Positions 8,290-16,380 of a stretch of 64,000 bases of DNA are shown piece after piece. Under the pieces are notes generated by a model that was not told the origin of the DNA, searched no databases, and saw only the letters and a list, made by a program, of their open reading frames with translations. Position 1 is the stretch's first letter; every line of letters starts with the position of its first letter. The position numbers were made by a program, and so were the translations under genes. The DNA is from Flavobacteriales bacterium (lineage in GTDB: Bacteria; Bacteroidota; Bacteroidia; Flavobacteriales; Flavobacteriaceae). The DNA lies in contig JAGXRF010000097.1 of assembly GCA_018335925.1 (NCBI GenBank), positions 62,001-126,000 on the forward strand, given 5' to 3'.

Positions 8290-9627
8290 TTAGAAAAATT
8301 TGTCCATTACCAATTGGTAGATGTCTTTTCCAAACACAAATGCCATGAGTGTCAGCAAGAAAACCATTCCAGCTGTTTGTACATACCCCATCCATTTGTC
8401 GTTTAAAGTTTTCCCGGTTATCATTTCGATAATGGTAAATAAAGCATGACCACCATCTAAACCTGGAATAGGCAATAAATTCATTACAGCCAATACCACC
8501 GATAAAATGGCTGTCATGTTCCAAACATATTTCCAATTCCACTGATCAGGTAATTGACGGGCAATTCCAATCGGGCTTTTAATTTGAGTATAGGCTCCTG
8601 TTTTTGGGGAAATTACCAATTTTAAAGACTTTACATTGTATACAAACTGTTCGTAAGATTCTTTAACTGCAGCAGTTACAGCACCTCCAAATCCATATTT
8701 TTCGTAAGTTAAATAAGGAGTTAGGTCCGGCATTTTATTAACAAACCCTAATTTTCCCTCTTCATTAGTCTTTGCAGAAATCAATACTTCTTGTTGGTTT
8801 CTTAGAACTTTTAACGTAAGACTGTCATTTTTAATTTTAGCAATTTCTGCTGAAAAGCTCAAAAAATTATCGGTAGTTATCTCATTAATTCCTACAATTT
8901 GATCTCCTTTTTGTAAACCTGCTTCTGATGCTTTAGAATTAGGCAAAATAGAATCAACAACCGTTGGAAACTTGGTAGAAATAAAGTTTTTCCCTTCGTT
9001 ACTCAAAATCGCTTTTCTTTTTTCATCTGTCATCACCAAAGTGGTTTCCTCCCCATTTCGGTTTACTTTCACTTCTTTTGCCAACAAAATATCAATCACC
9101 AATCGATTAAAATTGGGTTGTAGTTTGCCATCTACCGAAACTATTTTATCTCCATCTTTAAAACCAACTTCGTGACCAACCGGAGTAAATACCAATCCGT
9201 TTTGCTGCATTTTTTCAGTTAAGGCGTATTCTTTCCCATCAGTAACAAAAAATATAGTGTAAATAAACCAAGCCAGAATTAGATTAACAATAATTCCACC
9301 CAACATAATAATTAATCGTTGCCATGCAGGTTTTGCTCTAAATTCCCACGACTGCACTGGTTGTGCCATTTGTTCTTTGTCCAAACTCTCATCAATCATT
9401 CCGGATAGTTTTACGTACCCTCCCAAAGGCAACCAACCTATTCCCCATTCGGTTTCTCCAATTTTCTTTTTGAATAACGAAAAGCCCGCATCCATAAATA
9501 AGTAAAACTTTTCTACCCTTACTTTGAACCACTTGGCTGTAATGTAATGTCCGAATTCATGTAAAACCACCAAAACGGATAAAATAAATAATATTTGAGC
9601 TGCTTGAATCATAACTTTTAAAATCAA
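8290..9627 (-). CDS. rseP: RIP metalloprotease RseP (site-2 protease)
   Basis: 445 aa intramembrane zinc protease of the S2P/M50B family, which cleaves anti-sigma factors and other membrane substrates in the inner membrane. The zinc motif HEFGH spans His23-His27 in the first TM helix. Two PDZ-like regions fill about 125-300. The C-terminal NLLPIPGLDGGH segment supplies the third zinc ligand Asp, followed by two more TM helices. Length fits the family. The gene ends just beyond the tRNA-Asn promoter. No anti-sigma factor is in the window. Confidence 0.95.
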   Translation of the reverse strand: MILKVMIQAAQILFILSVLVVLHEFGHYITAKWFKVRVEKFYLFMDAGFSLFKKKIGETEWGIGWLPLGGYVKLSGMIDESLDKEQMAQPVQSWEFRAKPAWQRLIIMLGGIIVNLILAWFIYTIFFVTDGKEYALTEKMQQNGLVFTPVGHEVGFKDGDKIVSVDGKLQPNFNRLVIDILLAKEVKVNRNGEETTLVMTDEKRKAILSNEGKNFISTKFPTVVDSILPNSKASEAGLQKGDQIVGINEITTDNFLSFSAEIAKIKNDSLTLKVLRNQQEVLISAKTNEEGKLGFVNKMPDLTPYLTYEKYGFGGAVTAAVKESYEQFVYNVKSLKLVISPKTGAYTQIKSPIGIARQLPDQWNWKYVWNMTAILSVVLAVMNLLPIPGLDGGHALFTIIEMITGKTLNDKWMGYVQTAGMVFLLTLMAFVFGKDIYQLVMDKFF

Positions 9628-9707
9628 TTGGCCACAAAAATAGCTGATTTTGGATGTTGGTACGCTTTTATTAGCTTATTTTTTAGTTTTGCTTTGCAAA
9701 AGAAATT

Positions 9708-9715
9708 TATCTTTG
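9708..9715 (+). promoter_or_regulatory. -7 element TATCTTTG directly before the DUF58 gene
   Basis: Exact TAnnTTTG match with a TTTG 16 nt upstream (9688-9691) as possible -33. The element ends only 4 nt before the ATG at 9720, so the transcript would be nearly leaderless or translation starts further in. Confidence 0.5.
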
Positions 9716-9719
9716 AAAG

Positions 9720-10646
9720 ATGAAGTTAGATCAACATTTAGAGAAGATTGCCTCGTTTGAGCACCTTGAATTATTAGCCAAGCAAATAGTAGAAGGCTTT
9801 ATTTCGGGAATGCATAAGAGTCCGTTTCACGGATTTTCGGCTGAATTTGCAGAACACAAAATTTACAATAAAGGAGAATCCACCAAACATATTGATTGGA
9901 AATTGTTTGCAAAATCTGATCGATTGTACACCAAACGATATGAAGAAGAAACCAACTTGCGTTGCCATATGGTGTTGGACAATTCTTCTTCGATGCATTT
10001 TCCAATTTTAAAAGATGGAGAGCCTTTTTACCAAACAAAAATTGGTTTTTCGGTTTTGGCCATAGCCGTTTTGATGAATTTACTCAAAAAACAACGAGAT
10101 GCGGTTGGCTTGAGTGTTTATTCTGACCAATATGAGTTTTATGCCCCAGAAAAAGGAAGTGACCGTCACCACCGATTGATCTTGAATCAATTGGAGCAAA
10201 TGTTGCAACGAAACCAATTGCAAAAGGGCTCAAATACCATTGATGTATTGCATCAAATTGCAGAAAAAATCCATCGAAGATCCATGATCATGGTATTTAC
10301 CGACCTGTTTCAGCAACAAGACAACAAAAAATTATTTCAAGCATTGCAACATTTAAAACACAACAAACATAAGGTAGTGTTATTTCATGTGATGGATTAT
10401 GCCAAAGAAGTTGCTTTAGATTTTGACCAAAAACCACGAAAATTTGTGGATGTGGAAACCGGTCAAGAAATCAATTTATATGCCCAATGGAATAAAGAAA
10501 ATTACCAGAAAATCATGGAGCAGCAAATCAAAGACATTCGATTAAGCTGTTTGCAATACCAGTTAGAGTATGTTCCGGTAAATGTTGGCTTGGATTTTAG
10601 CAAAATAATGCAAACGTATTTGGTTGAAAAACAACAGTTTTTATAA
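9720..10646 (+). CDS. DUF58 domain-containing protein (vWA-like fold)
   Basis: 308 aa, cytoplasmic, no signal or TM segment. Near residue 50 it has the DUF58 signature around STKHIDWKLFAKSDRLYTKRYEEET. A MIDAS-like DNSSSM follows, as in von Willebrand A folds. DUF58 proteins usually sit with a MoxR ATPase and Bat proteins and are thought to work in metal insertion or protein maturation. Here the gene stands alone between rseP and tRNA-Asp, so its ATPase partner must be elsewhere. Exact role unknown. Confidence 0.88.
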   Translation: MKLDQHLEKIASFEHLELLAKQIVEGFISGMHKSPFHGFSAEFAEHKIYNKGESTKHIDWKLFAKSDRLYTKRYEEETNLRCHMVLDNSSSMHFPILKDGEPFYQTKIGFSVLAIAVLMNLLKKQRDAVGLSVYSDQYEFYAPEKGSDRHHRLILNQLEQMLQRNQLQKGSNTIDVLHQIAEKIHRRSMIMVFTDLFQQQDNKKLFQALQHLKHNKHKVVLFHVMDYAKEVALDFDQKPRKFVDVETGQEINLYAQWNKENYQKIMEQQIKDIRLSCLQYQLEYVPVNVGLDFSKIMQTYLVEKQQFL

Positions 10647-10684
10647 GCAACTTATTAAAAACATCATTTTTTTGAAAATTTTAC

Positions 10685-10714
10685 TTGCAAAAACAAAAAA
10701 AGGTTATACATTTG
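10685..10714 (+). promoter_or_regulatory. Promoter of tRNA-Asp
   Basis: -33 TTG at 10685-10687, 19-nt spacer, -7 TACATTTG at 10707-10714: a textbook Bacteroidota promoter 18 nt before the tRNA. Confidence 0.85.
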
Positions 10715-10732
10715 CATTCGCATTTGTGCAAC

Positions 10733-10806
10733 GGTTTGGTAGTTCAGTTGGTTAGAATACATGCCTGTCACGCATGGGGTCGCGGGTTCGAGTCCCGTCC
10801 AGACCG
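10733..10806 (+). tRNA. tRNA-Asp (anticodon GTC)
   Basis: 74 nt. The acceptor GGTTTGG pairs with CCAGACC. The anticodon arm CATGC-CTGTCAC-GCATG carries anticodon GTC. The T arm is CGGGTTCGAGTCCCG and the discriminator is G. CCA is not encoded. A good promoter precedes it and a strong terminator follows. A fragment of its T arm and its 3' flank recur at 11223-11412. Confidence 0.97.
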
Positions 10807-10965
10807 CAACAAAGAGTTAAAAAAGCAAAAAAGCGTTTCCGAGTGAAACGCTTTTTTGCCCAAATAACTTAAGATTTAGTTGTGTTGTTTTCTCCAGAAA
10901 TGGAGAGTGGTTTAGTAGTTAGACCGATGAAAAGCTATCCCTTAATTGGGGCAGCTTTTTTTTTG
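10807..10965 (+). repeat. tRNA-Asp 3' flank, copy A (direct repeat)
   Basis: About 150 bp beginning CAACAAAGAGTTAAAAAAGC. It contains the tRNA terminator, a CCAGAAATGG mini-hairpin and a second terminator-like hairpin (CCCTTAATT..GGG..AGCTTTTTT). The same series recurs at 11264-11412 with small changes. The two copies bracket the decayed GIY-YIG gene. Confidence 0.8.
10825..10859 (+). terminator. Terminator of tRNA-Asp
   Basis: Near-perfect hairpin with stem GCAAAAAAGCGTTTC / GAAACGCTTTTTTGC, 19 nt behind the tRNA. A second copy lies at 11282-11316. Confidence 0.85.
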
Positions 10966-10970
10966 TCAAT

Positions 10971-11177
10971 ATGGATAGTTTTTTGTGTACATACATTATT
11001 CAAAATCTTTCGATTTATTTTAAAAGGATACACTTCTAATTTGCTCCTCCAATTGAAAAACCATTTAAAAGGAAAAGCAATTACACCTCTCAATCTACAG
11101 ATTGGAAATTGGTTTACAGCAAGGAGTTTTCTTCCAAAAAAAAAGGCAATCATGGAAGAAAAAAGATTGAAAAACTA
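10971..11177 (+). pseudogene. Frameshifted GIY-YIG nuclease gene
   Basis: Pieces of a GIY-YIG protein occur in order but in alternating frames: TYIIQNLS from the ATG at 10971, then KGYTSNLLLQLKNH in another frame, then TDWKLVYSKEFSSKKK back in the first frame, then KAIMEEKRLKN in the second. These line up with GFTSNLELRLEFH, DDWVLVF and KKQAMLIEKHIK of the intact homologue at 7784-8086. At least three frameshifts make it non-functional. It lies in the same place relative to tRNA-Asp as the intact gene does to tRNA-Asn. A long reading frame across this region (10882-11178) is a by-product. Confidence 0.72.
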
Positions 11178-11222
11178 GTTAATGATTATTATGATCTCTA
11201 AACAATTCATTTTCTGCAATAA

Positions 11223-11263
11223 GCGGGTTTGAGTCCTCTCGTTATTTCTTTGAACTGACGAGA
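11223..11263 (+). pseudogene. tRNA-Asp T-arm relic with inserted palindrome
   Basis: GCGGGTTTGAGTCC (11223-11236) matches the T-arm of tRNA-Asp (GCGGGTTCGAGTCC) with one change. An imperfect palindrome with arms TCTCGT/ACGAGA (11237-11263) replaces the tRNA 3' end. Directly afterwards the sequence CAACAAAGAGTT resumes exactly as it does after the intact tRNA. Confidence 0.8.
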
Positions 11264-11412
11264 CAACAAAGAGTTAAAAAAGCAAAAAAGCGTTTTCAAT
11301 TGAAACGCTTTTTTTTGCCCAAATGACTTAATAATGTTGTTTTTTCCAGAAATGGAGAGTGGTATAGTCTCGTTGCAAGCAACGAGATCCCTTAATTATG
11401 GGAGCTTTTTTT
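11264..11412 (+). repeat. tRNA-Asp 3' flank, copy B (direct repeat)
   Basis: Second copy of the tRNA-Asp downstream flank, including the terminator (11282-11316), the CCAGAAATGG mini-hairpin (about 11346-11355) and the final CCCTTAATTATGGGAGCTTTTTT hairpin. It differs from copy A mainly by the palindrome at 11368-11387. The rest of the gap up to 11470 holds nothing recognisable. Confidence 0.8.
11368..11387. repeat. Palindrome TCTCGTTGCAAGCAACGAGA
   Basis: Two 9-bp arms TCTCGTTGC/GCAACGAGA around AA. It is inserted in flank copy B where copy A has unrelated bases. The arms begin with the same TCTCGT as the palindrome at 11237-11263, so both are probably one family. Confidence 0.8.
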
Positions 11413-11470
11413 ACCAAATTGTTAATGTAGACTTATAATAATGTATAAATCTATAATTTAGCCTTTAATA

Positions 11471-12325
11471 TTATGGGTACTTAAATTTAAAGCTCCCATC
11501 AGTAACTTGAATAACATCCTCAGGATTGTTTTCATTATTACCACTAAATTGATAAACTCCTCTATAAATTCCATCTACCGATAGAAAATTTAAACTCCCT
11601 GTTCCTATATACTTTTCATAAGTATGCGTTGTCATATTATATTTCATAACAACAATTTTATTACTTATATCGCTATTAGAAAAATTATAATTCCCCACAG
11701 AAACTACCCCATGATTAAAGTGAATTTCTATCTTATATAAACCATTATCAAAGTCATGTTTTATCACCCTAGGAGTAGCTCCAGGAATTACTTGAGTGGT
11801 TCCATATGTTTTCTCCCACAATACATTATTAATTTTAGCTTTATGTGTTATACCGAAAACAAATGGAATTCTATCAACATATTTCCCCTTAACTTCACCA
11901 TTAACGTACTTAGACTCGCTATTTAAGTTCAGTGGATTTGCATAAACATATCCTGAAAAACTAATTTTAAAAGTTTTTTTAACCTCATTTAAATTTGTTA
12001 ATGAAAAATTAAAAAAATGTTGACTATTTGGTGAGTAATTTTGAAAATCTTTCGAGGTGCCATTGTTTGGATCGTTATATCTAATTTTGAATGAACTTAG
12101 TTTTCCATCAGCTGTAAAATTGATAATTCCTCCTCCTAAATGGTTAAATAGATTTTCTGTTCTTGTGAAATTTGCATCTATCAGTCCTTGATTTTGTCCA
12201 TTTACAAACAAAGTAAATTCTTCTGTATCATCAGTTGGGGTTAAATTGTCGTCAATTTGTTCTTGAACTGAATCTTTTGTACAACTTATTAAAAGGAACA
12301 AACCAAAAAATATTATTCTTTTCAT
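11471..12325 (-). CDS. Hypothetical lipoprotein, paralogue of the next gene
   Basis: 284 aa. The signal peptide ends in lipobox LISC (Cys15), so it is a surface or periplasmic lipoprotein. The rest looks all-beta. A repeated half starting AKINNVLWE and ending NNPEDVIQVTDGSF is shared with the upstream neighbour (AKINNRLW, NNPNEVIQITDGKY). The two genes are 9 bp apart and clearly arose by tandem duplication. The fold pattern (inner strand with Trp, glycine-tyrosine turn, final DG-F) recalls the DUF6252-like lipoprotein at 45480, but I cannot confirm a family. Function unknown. Confidence 0.75.
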   Translation of the reverse strand: MKRIIFFGLFLLISCTKDSVQEQIDDNLTPTDDTEEFTLFVNGQNQGLIDANFTRTENLFNHLGGGIINFTADGKLSSFKIRYNDPNNGTSKDFQNYSPNSQHFFNFSLTNLNEVKKTFKISFSGYVYANPLNLNSESKYVNGEVKGKYVDRIPFVFGITHKAKINNVLWEKTYGTTQVIPGATPRVIKHDFDNGLYKIEIHFNHGVVSVGNYNFSNSDISNKIVVMKYNMTTHTYEKYIGTGSLNFLSVDGIYRGVYQFSGNNENNPEDVIQVTDGSFKFKYP

Positions 12326-12334
12326 TTTTTTTAT

Positions 12335-13255
12335 TTAGTATGGATTGAATGACCTGTATTTTCCGTCAGTAATTTGAATTACTTCATTTGGATTATTGGG
12401 GTTTGTAGCAGTAAGCTGAAAATTTCCAAAAAAAGAATTAGATATCCCTCCATGAAACTCCTTGTAATTTAAATCTAAAACCCCACTTACTTGAAACTCT
12501 TCAAAATTTAACGTATTTACATTAAATTTATAAAATTTAATACAGTTCACAGTAGCACTATTATTAAAGTCGTAGATACCAGTTGGTGTATTAGGGGTAA
12601 ATTTTATTTCAATTTTATAAGGATCTTCAGAAGTAAAAACTCCGTTAGAATAATCGTGTCTAGCTGTCCAAAGACGATTATTTATTTTGGCATTACAGTA
12701 ATTAAAACAATGTTGGCCAGTACAATTAACATGTCTAATGTTAGTTAAAAAATTTTGTGGTGGATTACTAACGGTAAATGTTTCATTAAAAAACATGTCA
12801 ACTTCTATCCTTTCAAAAGAGTTTAAATTATCAGCTTGATCATACAAAAACCCACGAAGTCTTACTTTAATTTTATTACTATCTAAATCTAGATTAACAA
12901 TGTCTACATTAAAAAAATTTGAAGGATAATTTCTATAACAATAATAATCCATAAATCCTTGATAAGAACTTATGGTATATTTAAAATTAAAGATTTGACC
13001 TTCATTTGTAAAAGCTATACTAATATAATTTATAGAATTTGGCACACCAAACTCACCATAAATGTAAAAAACATCCCCAGATTTTATAATATTAAATACA
13101 TGATGATAATTCATATCATGATAAATATTGTTTACTTTAATGTACGTTTTTTGATCCGGATTTATTGGTAATTCCTCCTCATCCTGAATTGTAGAATTCG
13201 AACAAGAGTTCAAAAAAAACGTAACAAATAAAAAAACAAACAATTTAACATGCAT
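12335..13255 (-). CDS. Hypothetical lipoprotein, paralogue of the previous gene
   Basis: 306 aa. The signal peptide ends in lipobox FLNSC (Cys18), followed by an acidic linker. It shares the C-terminal half with the downstream gene: AKINNRLWTARHDYSNG, IEIKF, GIYDFNNSA, NNPNEVIQITDGKY. Cys pairs near HVNCTGQHCFNYC are specific to this copy. It is probably co-transcribed with the 11471 gene (9-bp gap) and diverges from the TonB receptor. A role as surface lipoprotein partner of the receptor is possible from position only. Confidence 0.75.
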   Translation of the reverse strand: MHVKLFVFLFVTFFLNSCSNSTIQDEEELPINPDQKTYIKVNNIYHDMNYHHVFNIIKSGDVFYIYGEFGVPNSINYISIAFTNEGQIFNFKYTISSYQGFMDYYCYRNYPSNFFNVDIVNLDLDSNKIKVRLRGFLYDQADNLNSFERIEVDMFFNETFTVSNPPQNFLTNIRHVNCTGQHCFNYCNAKINNRLWTARHDYSNGVFTSEDPYKIEIKFTPNTPTGIYDFNNSATVNCIKFYKFNVNTLNFEEFQVSGVLDLNYKEFHGGISNSFFGNFQLTATNPNNPNEVIQITDGKYRSFNPY

Positions 13256-13352
13256 AAAAACCTTTTTAAAATAGGAAAAATCCTTGATTAAGTAAATATA
13301 ATTCCTTTTAAAAAACCATTCAATTAAAATCCATCAAATGTTAAATTTCGTA

Positions 13353-13411
13353 ACTTATTTAAAATATTTCTAAATAAGTGTTGCAAGAAATAATTCTTGC
13401 TTATACATTTG
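13353..13411 (+). promoter_or_regulatory. Promoter with two inverted repeats before the TonB receptor
   Basis: -33 TTG (13381-13383) and -7 TACATTTG (13404-13411) have a 20-nt spacer. The spacer is almost filled by the inverted repeat GCAAGAA-ATAA-TTCTTGC (13383-13400), a good operator position. Just upstream lies a second perfect inverted repeat, ACTTATTTA/TAAATAAGT (13353-13361 and 13371-13379). Neither resembles a standard Fur box. A repressor binding here would block polymerase directly. Confidence 0.6.
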
Positions 13412-13440
13412 CAATGTAGAATTAATCTAAATAAAGATAA

Positions 13441-15672
13441 ATGAAAAATATTTATGCCCTTTTAGCTATTTGCCTTTTTGGTCAGGTTCAAGCCCAAAGT
13501 CAATACTACGTATTAAACGACAGCATTATTAAATTAGACTCGGTTGTGGTTTCAGCAATAAAAGTGAGTCCGGAAAGAATGCCAGAAACCAAAGCAAATG
13601 TGATTTACTCAGGCAAGAAAAATGAAATTTTAAAACTTGCTGCATTTAATGCCAATTTAACCACCAACAATGCCCGTGAAGTGTTTTCGAGAGTTCCGGG
13701 AGTAAATGTTTGGGAAAACGATGGTTCGGGAGTGCAAATTAATGTTGGTGTAAGAGGATTGAGCCCTAACAGAAGCTGGGAATTAAACACTCGTCAAAAC
13801 GGGTTTGATATTTCTGCAGATGTTTTTGGGTATCCGGAAGCATATTACAACCCACCATTAGAAGCAGTAGAAAGTATCGAATTAATTAGAGGTGGAGCAG
13901 CATTGCAATATGGCCCTCAATTTGGTGGGATGTTAAATTATGTGTTGAAAAGAGAAAACCATAAAAAATTCTCTTTTGAAACCCAAAATACCGCTGGAAG
14001 TTACAACCTAATGAGCAGCTACAATGCCATTGGTGGAAAACTTGGTAAATTTTCCTACTATGCCTATAACCACTCCCGAAGTGGAGATGGTTGGAGAGAA
14101 AATAGTGGATATAAAGTGCGAAACACCCACTTATTTATGGAGTATGCCTTTACCGAAAACACCAAACTTTCGGCTGAATACACCAATATGGAATATGAAC
14201 TACAACAAGCCGGAGGTTTAACCGATGCTCAGTTTCAGGAAAATCCACGTCAATCTTTAAGAAACAGAAATTGGTTTGGTGTGCCATGGAATGTATTTGC
14301 TTTAAATTTTGACACCAAAATTAGCGAGCGTTTTACGTCAAATACCAAATTATTTGGATTGGTAGGTGAAAGAAATAGCGTTGGTTTTACTGCTACTCCA
14401 AACGTAGCAGATGCCATCAACCCTGCTACTAATGACTATGCAAACAGAAGAGTAGATAGAGATTTGTATGAAAATTTTGGACTCGAAAACCGAAATTTAT
14501 GGAAATACCAGTTAGGTAAAATGGAAAATAATTTGGCTTTTGGTGTGCGTTTATACCAAGCCCATACCATTAGAAAACAAGATGGAAGAGGCACTACAGC
14601 TGCTGACTTTGACTTGAGTACTGAAAGTAAATTTCCGAGAGAGTTGAGTTTTTACACCAACAACGTGGCTGTTTTTGCAGAAAATCAATTTAAAATTACC
14701 GATCAATTTAGTGTGACCCCAGGTGTGCGATACGAATTTATTGAAAACACCGGAAGCGGACGATTTGGCATCCAATCAGGGAATGATGTGCCGTTTGAAG
14801 ACAAAAATATTTCTCGTAGCAAAGCTTTATTTGGTTTAGGTATGGAATATAGTTTTGGCACCACCAATGTGTATGCAAACATTACGCAAGCATTCCGTCC
14901 GGTATTGTTCTCTGATTTAACACCTCCAGCAGTAACCGATGTGATTGATCCTAACTTAAAAGATGCTTCTGGCTTTAATGCTGATTTAGGATACAGAGGT
15001 ACCTTTAATAACTATATTAACTTTGATGTAAGCTTGTTTTATTTGAGTTACAACAACCGTATTGGTGGTATTCGACAGTTTGTAAACAACGACCCAACCC
15101 AAGGAACCTTTTTATATCGCACCAACTTAGGTGAAACCGTTAACAAAGGCTTGGAGAGCTTTGTAAACTTTAATTTGACTCGCTTTTTGAACGTGCACAA
15201 CACCTACGGAAACATTGAGTTGTTTGCTACCATGAGTTTTATTGATTCTCGTTATACGGATTTTAGTGTGTTTACTGCAAGCGGAACCGCTCCTAACATT
15301 GTAATTACAGAAAGTAACTTAAAAGGAAATCGTGTAGAAAATGCTCCAAGATACATTCATAATTTTGGTTTGGTATGGAGTAAAAGTAACTTTTCAGGAA
15401 CCGTTCAATACCGTAAATCGGGCAGAGTATTTACCGATGCCAACAATACAGCAACCCCTTCTGCCAATGGTGTAACCGGATTACTTGAAGGTTATGAGGT
15501 ATTAGACCTTTCTGCAGAATATAAAATTTTGAAAAACTATAACTTAAGAGCAGGCATTAACAACGTTACCAACGAAATGTATGCCACCAGAAGAGCTGGA
15601 GGATACCCGGGCCCTGGTATTTTGCCTGGTGAAGGAAGAACCTTTTTTGTATCGGTTGGTGCTAAGTTTTAG
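13441..15672 (+). CDS. TonB-dependent receptor, FecA-like
   Basis: 743 aa outer-membrane receptor. The signal peptide is cleaved after QAQS or so (about residue 20). A TonB-box-like segment DSVVVSAIKV follows at about 33-42. The plug domain (about 60-175) contains SRVPGVNVWENDGSG, VGVRGLSPNRSWELNTRQNG and VESIELIRGGAALQYG. A 22-strand barrel follows, ending in FVSVGAKF with terminal Phe. The plug motifs resemble ferric-citrate/siderophore receptors of Bacteroidota (FecA-like), so iron-chelate import is the best guess; the substrate is not proven. Its promoter has operator-like repeats. No TonB or ABC genes are near. Confidence 0.9.
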   Translation: MKNIYALLAICLFGQVQAQSQYYVLNDSIIKLDSVVVSAIKVSPERMPETKANVIYSGKKNEILKLAAFNANLTTNNAREVFSRVPGVNVWENDGSGVQINVGVRGLSPNRSWELNTRQNGFDISADVFGYPEAYYNPPLEAVESIELIRGGAALQYGPQFGGMLNYVLKRENHKKFSFETQNTAGSYNLMSSYNAIGGKLGKFSYYAYNHSRSGDGWRENSGYKVRNTHLFMEYAFTENTKLSAEYTNMEYELQQAGGLTDAQFQENPRQSLRNRNWFGVPWNVFALNFDTKISERFTSNTKLFGLVGERNSVGFTATPNVADAINPATNDYANRRVDRDLYENFGLENRNLWKYQLGKMENNLAFGVRLYQAHTIRKQDGRGTTAADFDLSTESKFPRELSFYTNNVAVFAENQFKITDQFSVTPGVRYEFIENTGSGRFGIQSGNDVPFEDKNISRSKALFGLGMEYSFGTTNVYANITQAFRPVLFSDLTPPAVTDVIDPNLKDASGFNADLGYRGTFNNYINFDVSLFYLSYNNRIGGIRQFVNNDPTQGTFLYRTNLGETVNKGLESFVNFNLTRFLNVHNTYGNIELFATMSFIDSRYTDFSVFTASGTAPNIVITESNLKGNRVENAPRYIHNFGLVWSKSNFSGTVQYRKSGRVFTDANNTATPSANGVTGLLEGYEVLDLSAEYKILKNYNLRAGINNVTNEMYATRRAGGYPGPGILPGEGRTFFVSVGAKF

Positions 15673-15685
15673 AATTAATCTTGCA

Positions 15686-15717
15686 CTAAGTCCCTCTCCA
15701 TGGGAGAGGGATTTAGG
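15686..15717. terminator. Hairpin between TonB receptor and aat
   Basis: CTAAGTCCCTCTCC-AT-GGGAGAGGGATTTAG: a long stem with one bulge, placed between convergent genes and running into the last codons of aat. It lacks a T-run and its sequence looks like a common interspersed inverted repeat, so it may be a repeat unit used as terminator. Confidence 0.6.
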
Positions 15718-16378
15718 GTGAGGTAATTTCTTTGATTCGACTCTTCTTTTGCAGTATCTCCATAAACACTTCTCTATCTATTTCAAAAGCACCTAAATGA
15801 GCCAAATGATCGTTATACACTTGGCAATCTAACAACTGATAATTTTCTTGTTTTAACTTTTCTACCAACCAAGCAAAAGCAACTTTACTGGCATTTGGAA
15901 CTTTAGAAAACATACTTTCTCCAGTAAAAACATGTCCTAAATCTACTCCATACAAACCTCCTACCAATTGATTTTCTTGCCAAACTTCAACAGATTTGGC
16001 TACTCCTATTCGATGTAAGTCTAAATAACTTTCCATCATTTTGTCTGTTAACCAAGTCCCGTTTTGGTTTTTTCTTTTTACTTGCTGGCAACCTAAAATC
16101 ACTTGTTCAAAATCGCGGTTAAAGGTTACCTGAAATACTTCTTTTTTAAGTAAAGATTTTACTGATTTATGGGCTTTATACCATGCCGGTACCACAACCA
16201 TTCTTCGAGGTGGAGCCCACCACAAAATAGGATCGTCTTGGTCAAACCAAGGAAATATTCCTAGATGATACGCCATGAGTAACCTCTCTCGTGACAAATC
16301 ACCACCAAATGCCAAAATTCCTTCCGGAGAAGCACTATCTACAGGTGGAAAAAACAAGGAGGTAGACAAATGATGCAT
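15713..16378 (-). CDS. aat: Leucyl/phenylalanyl-tRNA--protein transferase
   Basis: 221 aa. It transfers Leu or Phe from tRNA to N-terminal Lys/Arg of proteins, making N-end rule degrons for ClpS/ClpAP. Family motifs are FPPVDSASPEGILAFGGDLS at the N-terminus, WWAPPRRMVV, GVDLGHVFTGESMF and LLDCQVYNDHLAHLGA. Length is normal. The last codons overlap the 15686-15717 hairpin. The start codon lies 2 bp beyond the terminator hairpin of the DUF3127 gene upstream, so expression may depend on read-through or a separate promoter. Confidence 0.95.
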   Translation of the reverse strand: MHHLSTSLFFPPVDSASPEGILAFGGDLSRERLLMAYHLGIFPWFDQDDPILWWAPPRRMVVVPAWYKAHKSVKSLLKKEVFQVTFNRDFEQVILGCQQVKRKNQNGTWLTDKMMESYLDLHRIGVAKSVEVWQENQLVGGLYGVDLGHVFTGESMFSKVPNASKVAFAWLVEKLKQENYQLLDCQVYNDHLAHLGAFEIDREVFMEILQKKSRIKEITSP

Positions 16379-16380
16379 AA

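Noticed and set aside
8180..8542. 120-aa open frame ending SSLAQLVRASDC
   Set aside because: It is antisense-frame translation through rseP and the tRNA-Asn gene; the ending is the well-known false translation of a tRNA.
10882..11178. 98-aa open frame
   Set aside because: Covers flank copy A and only parts of the decayed GIY-YIG gene; the real signal is a frameshifted pseudogene.
13353..13400. Fur box for the TonB receptor
   Set aside because: The inverted repeats there do not resemble the GATAATGATAATC-type pattern.
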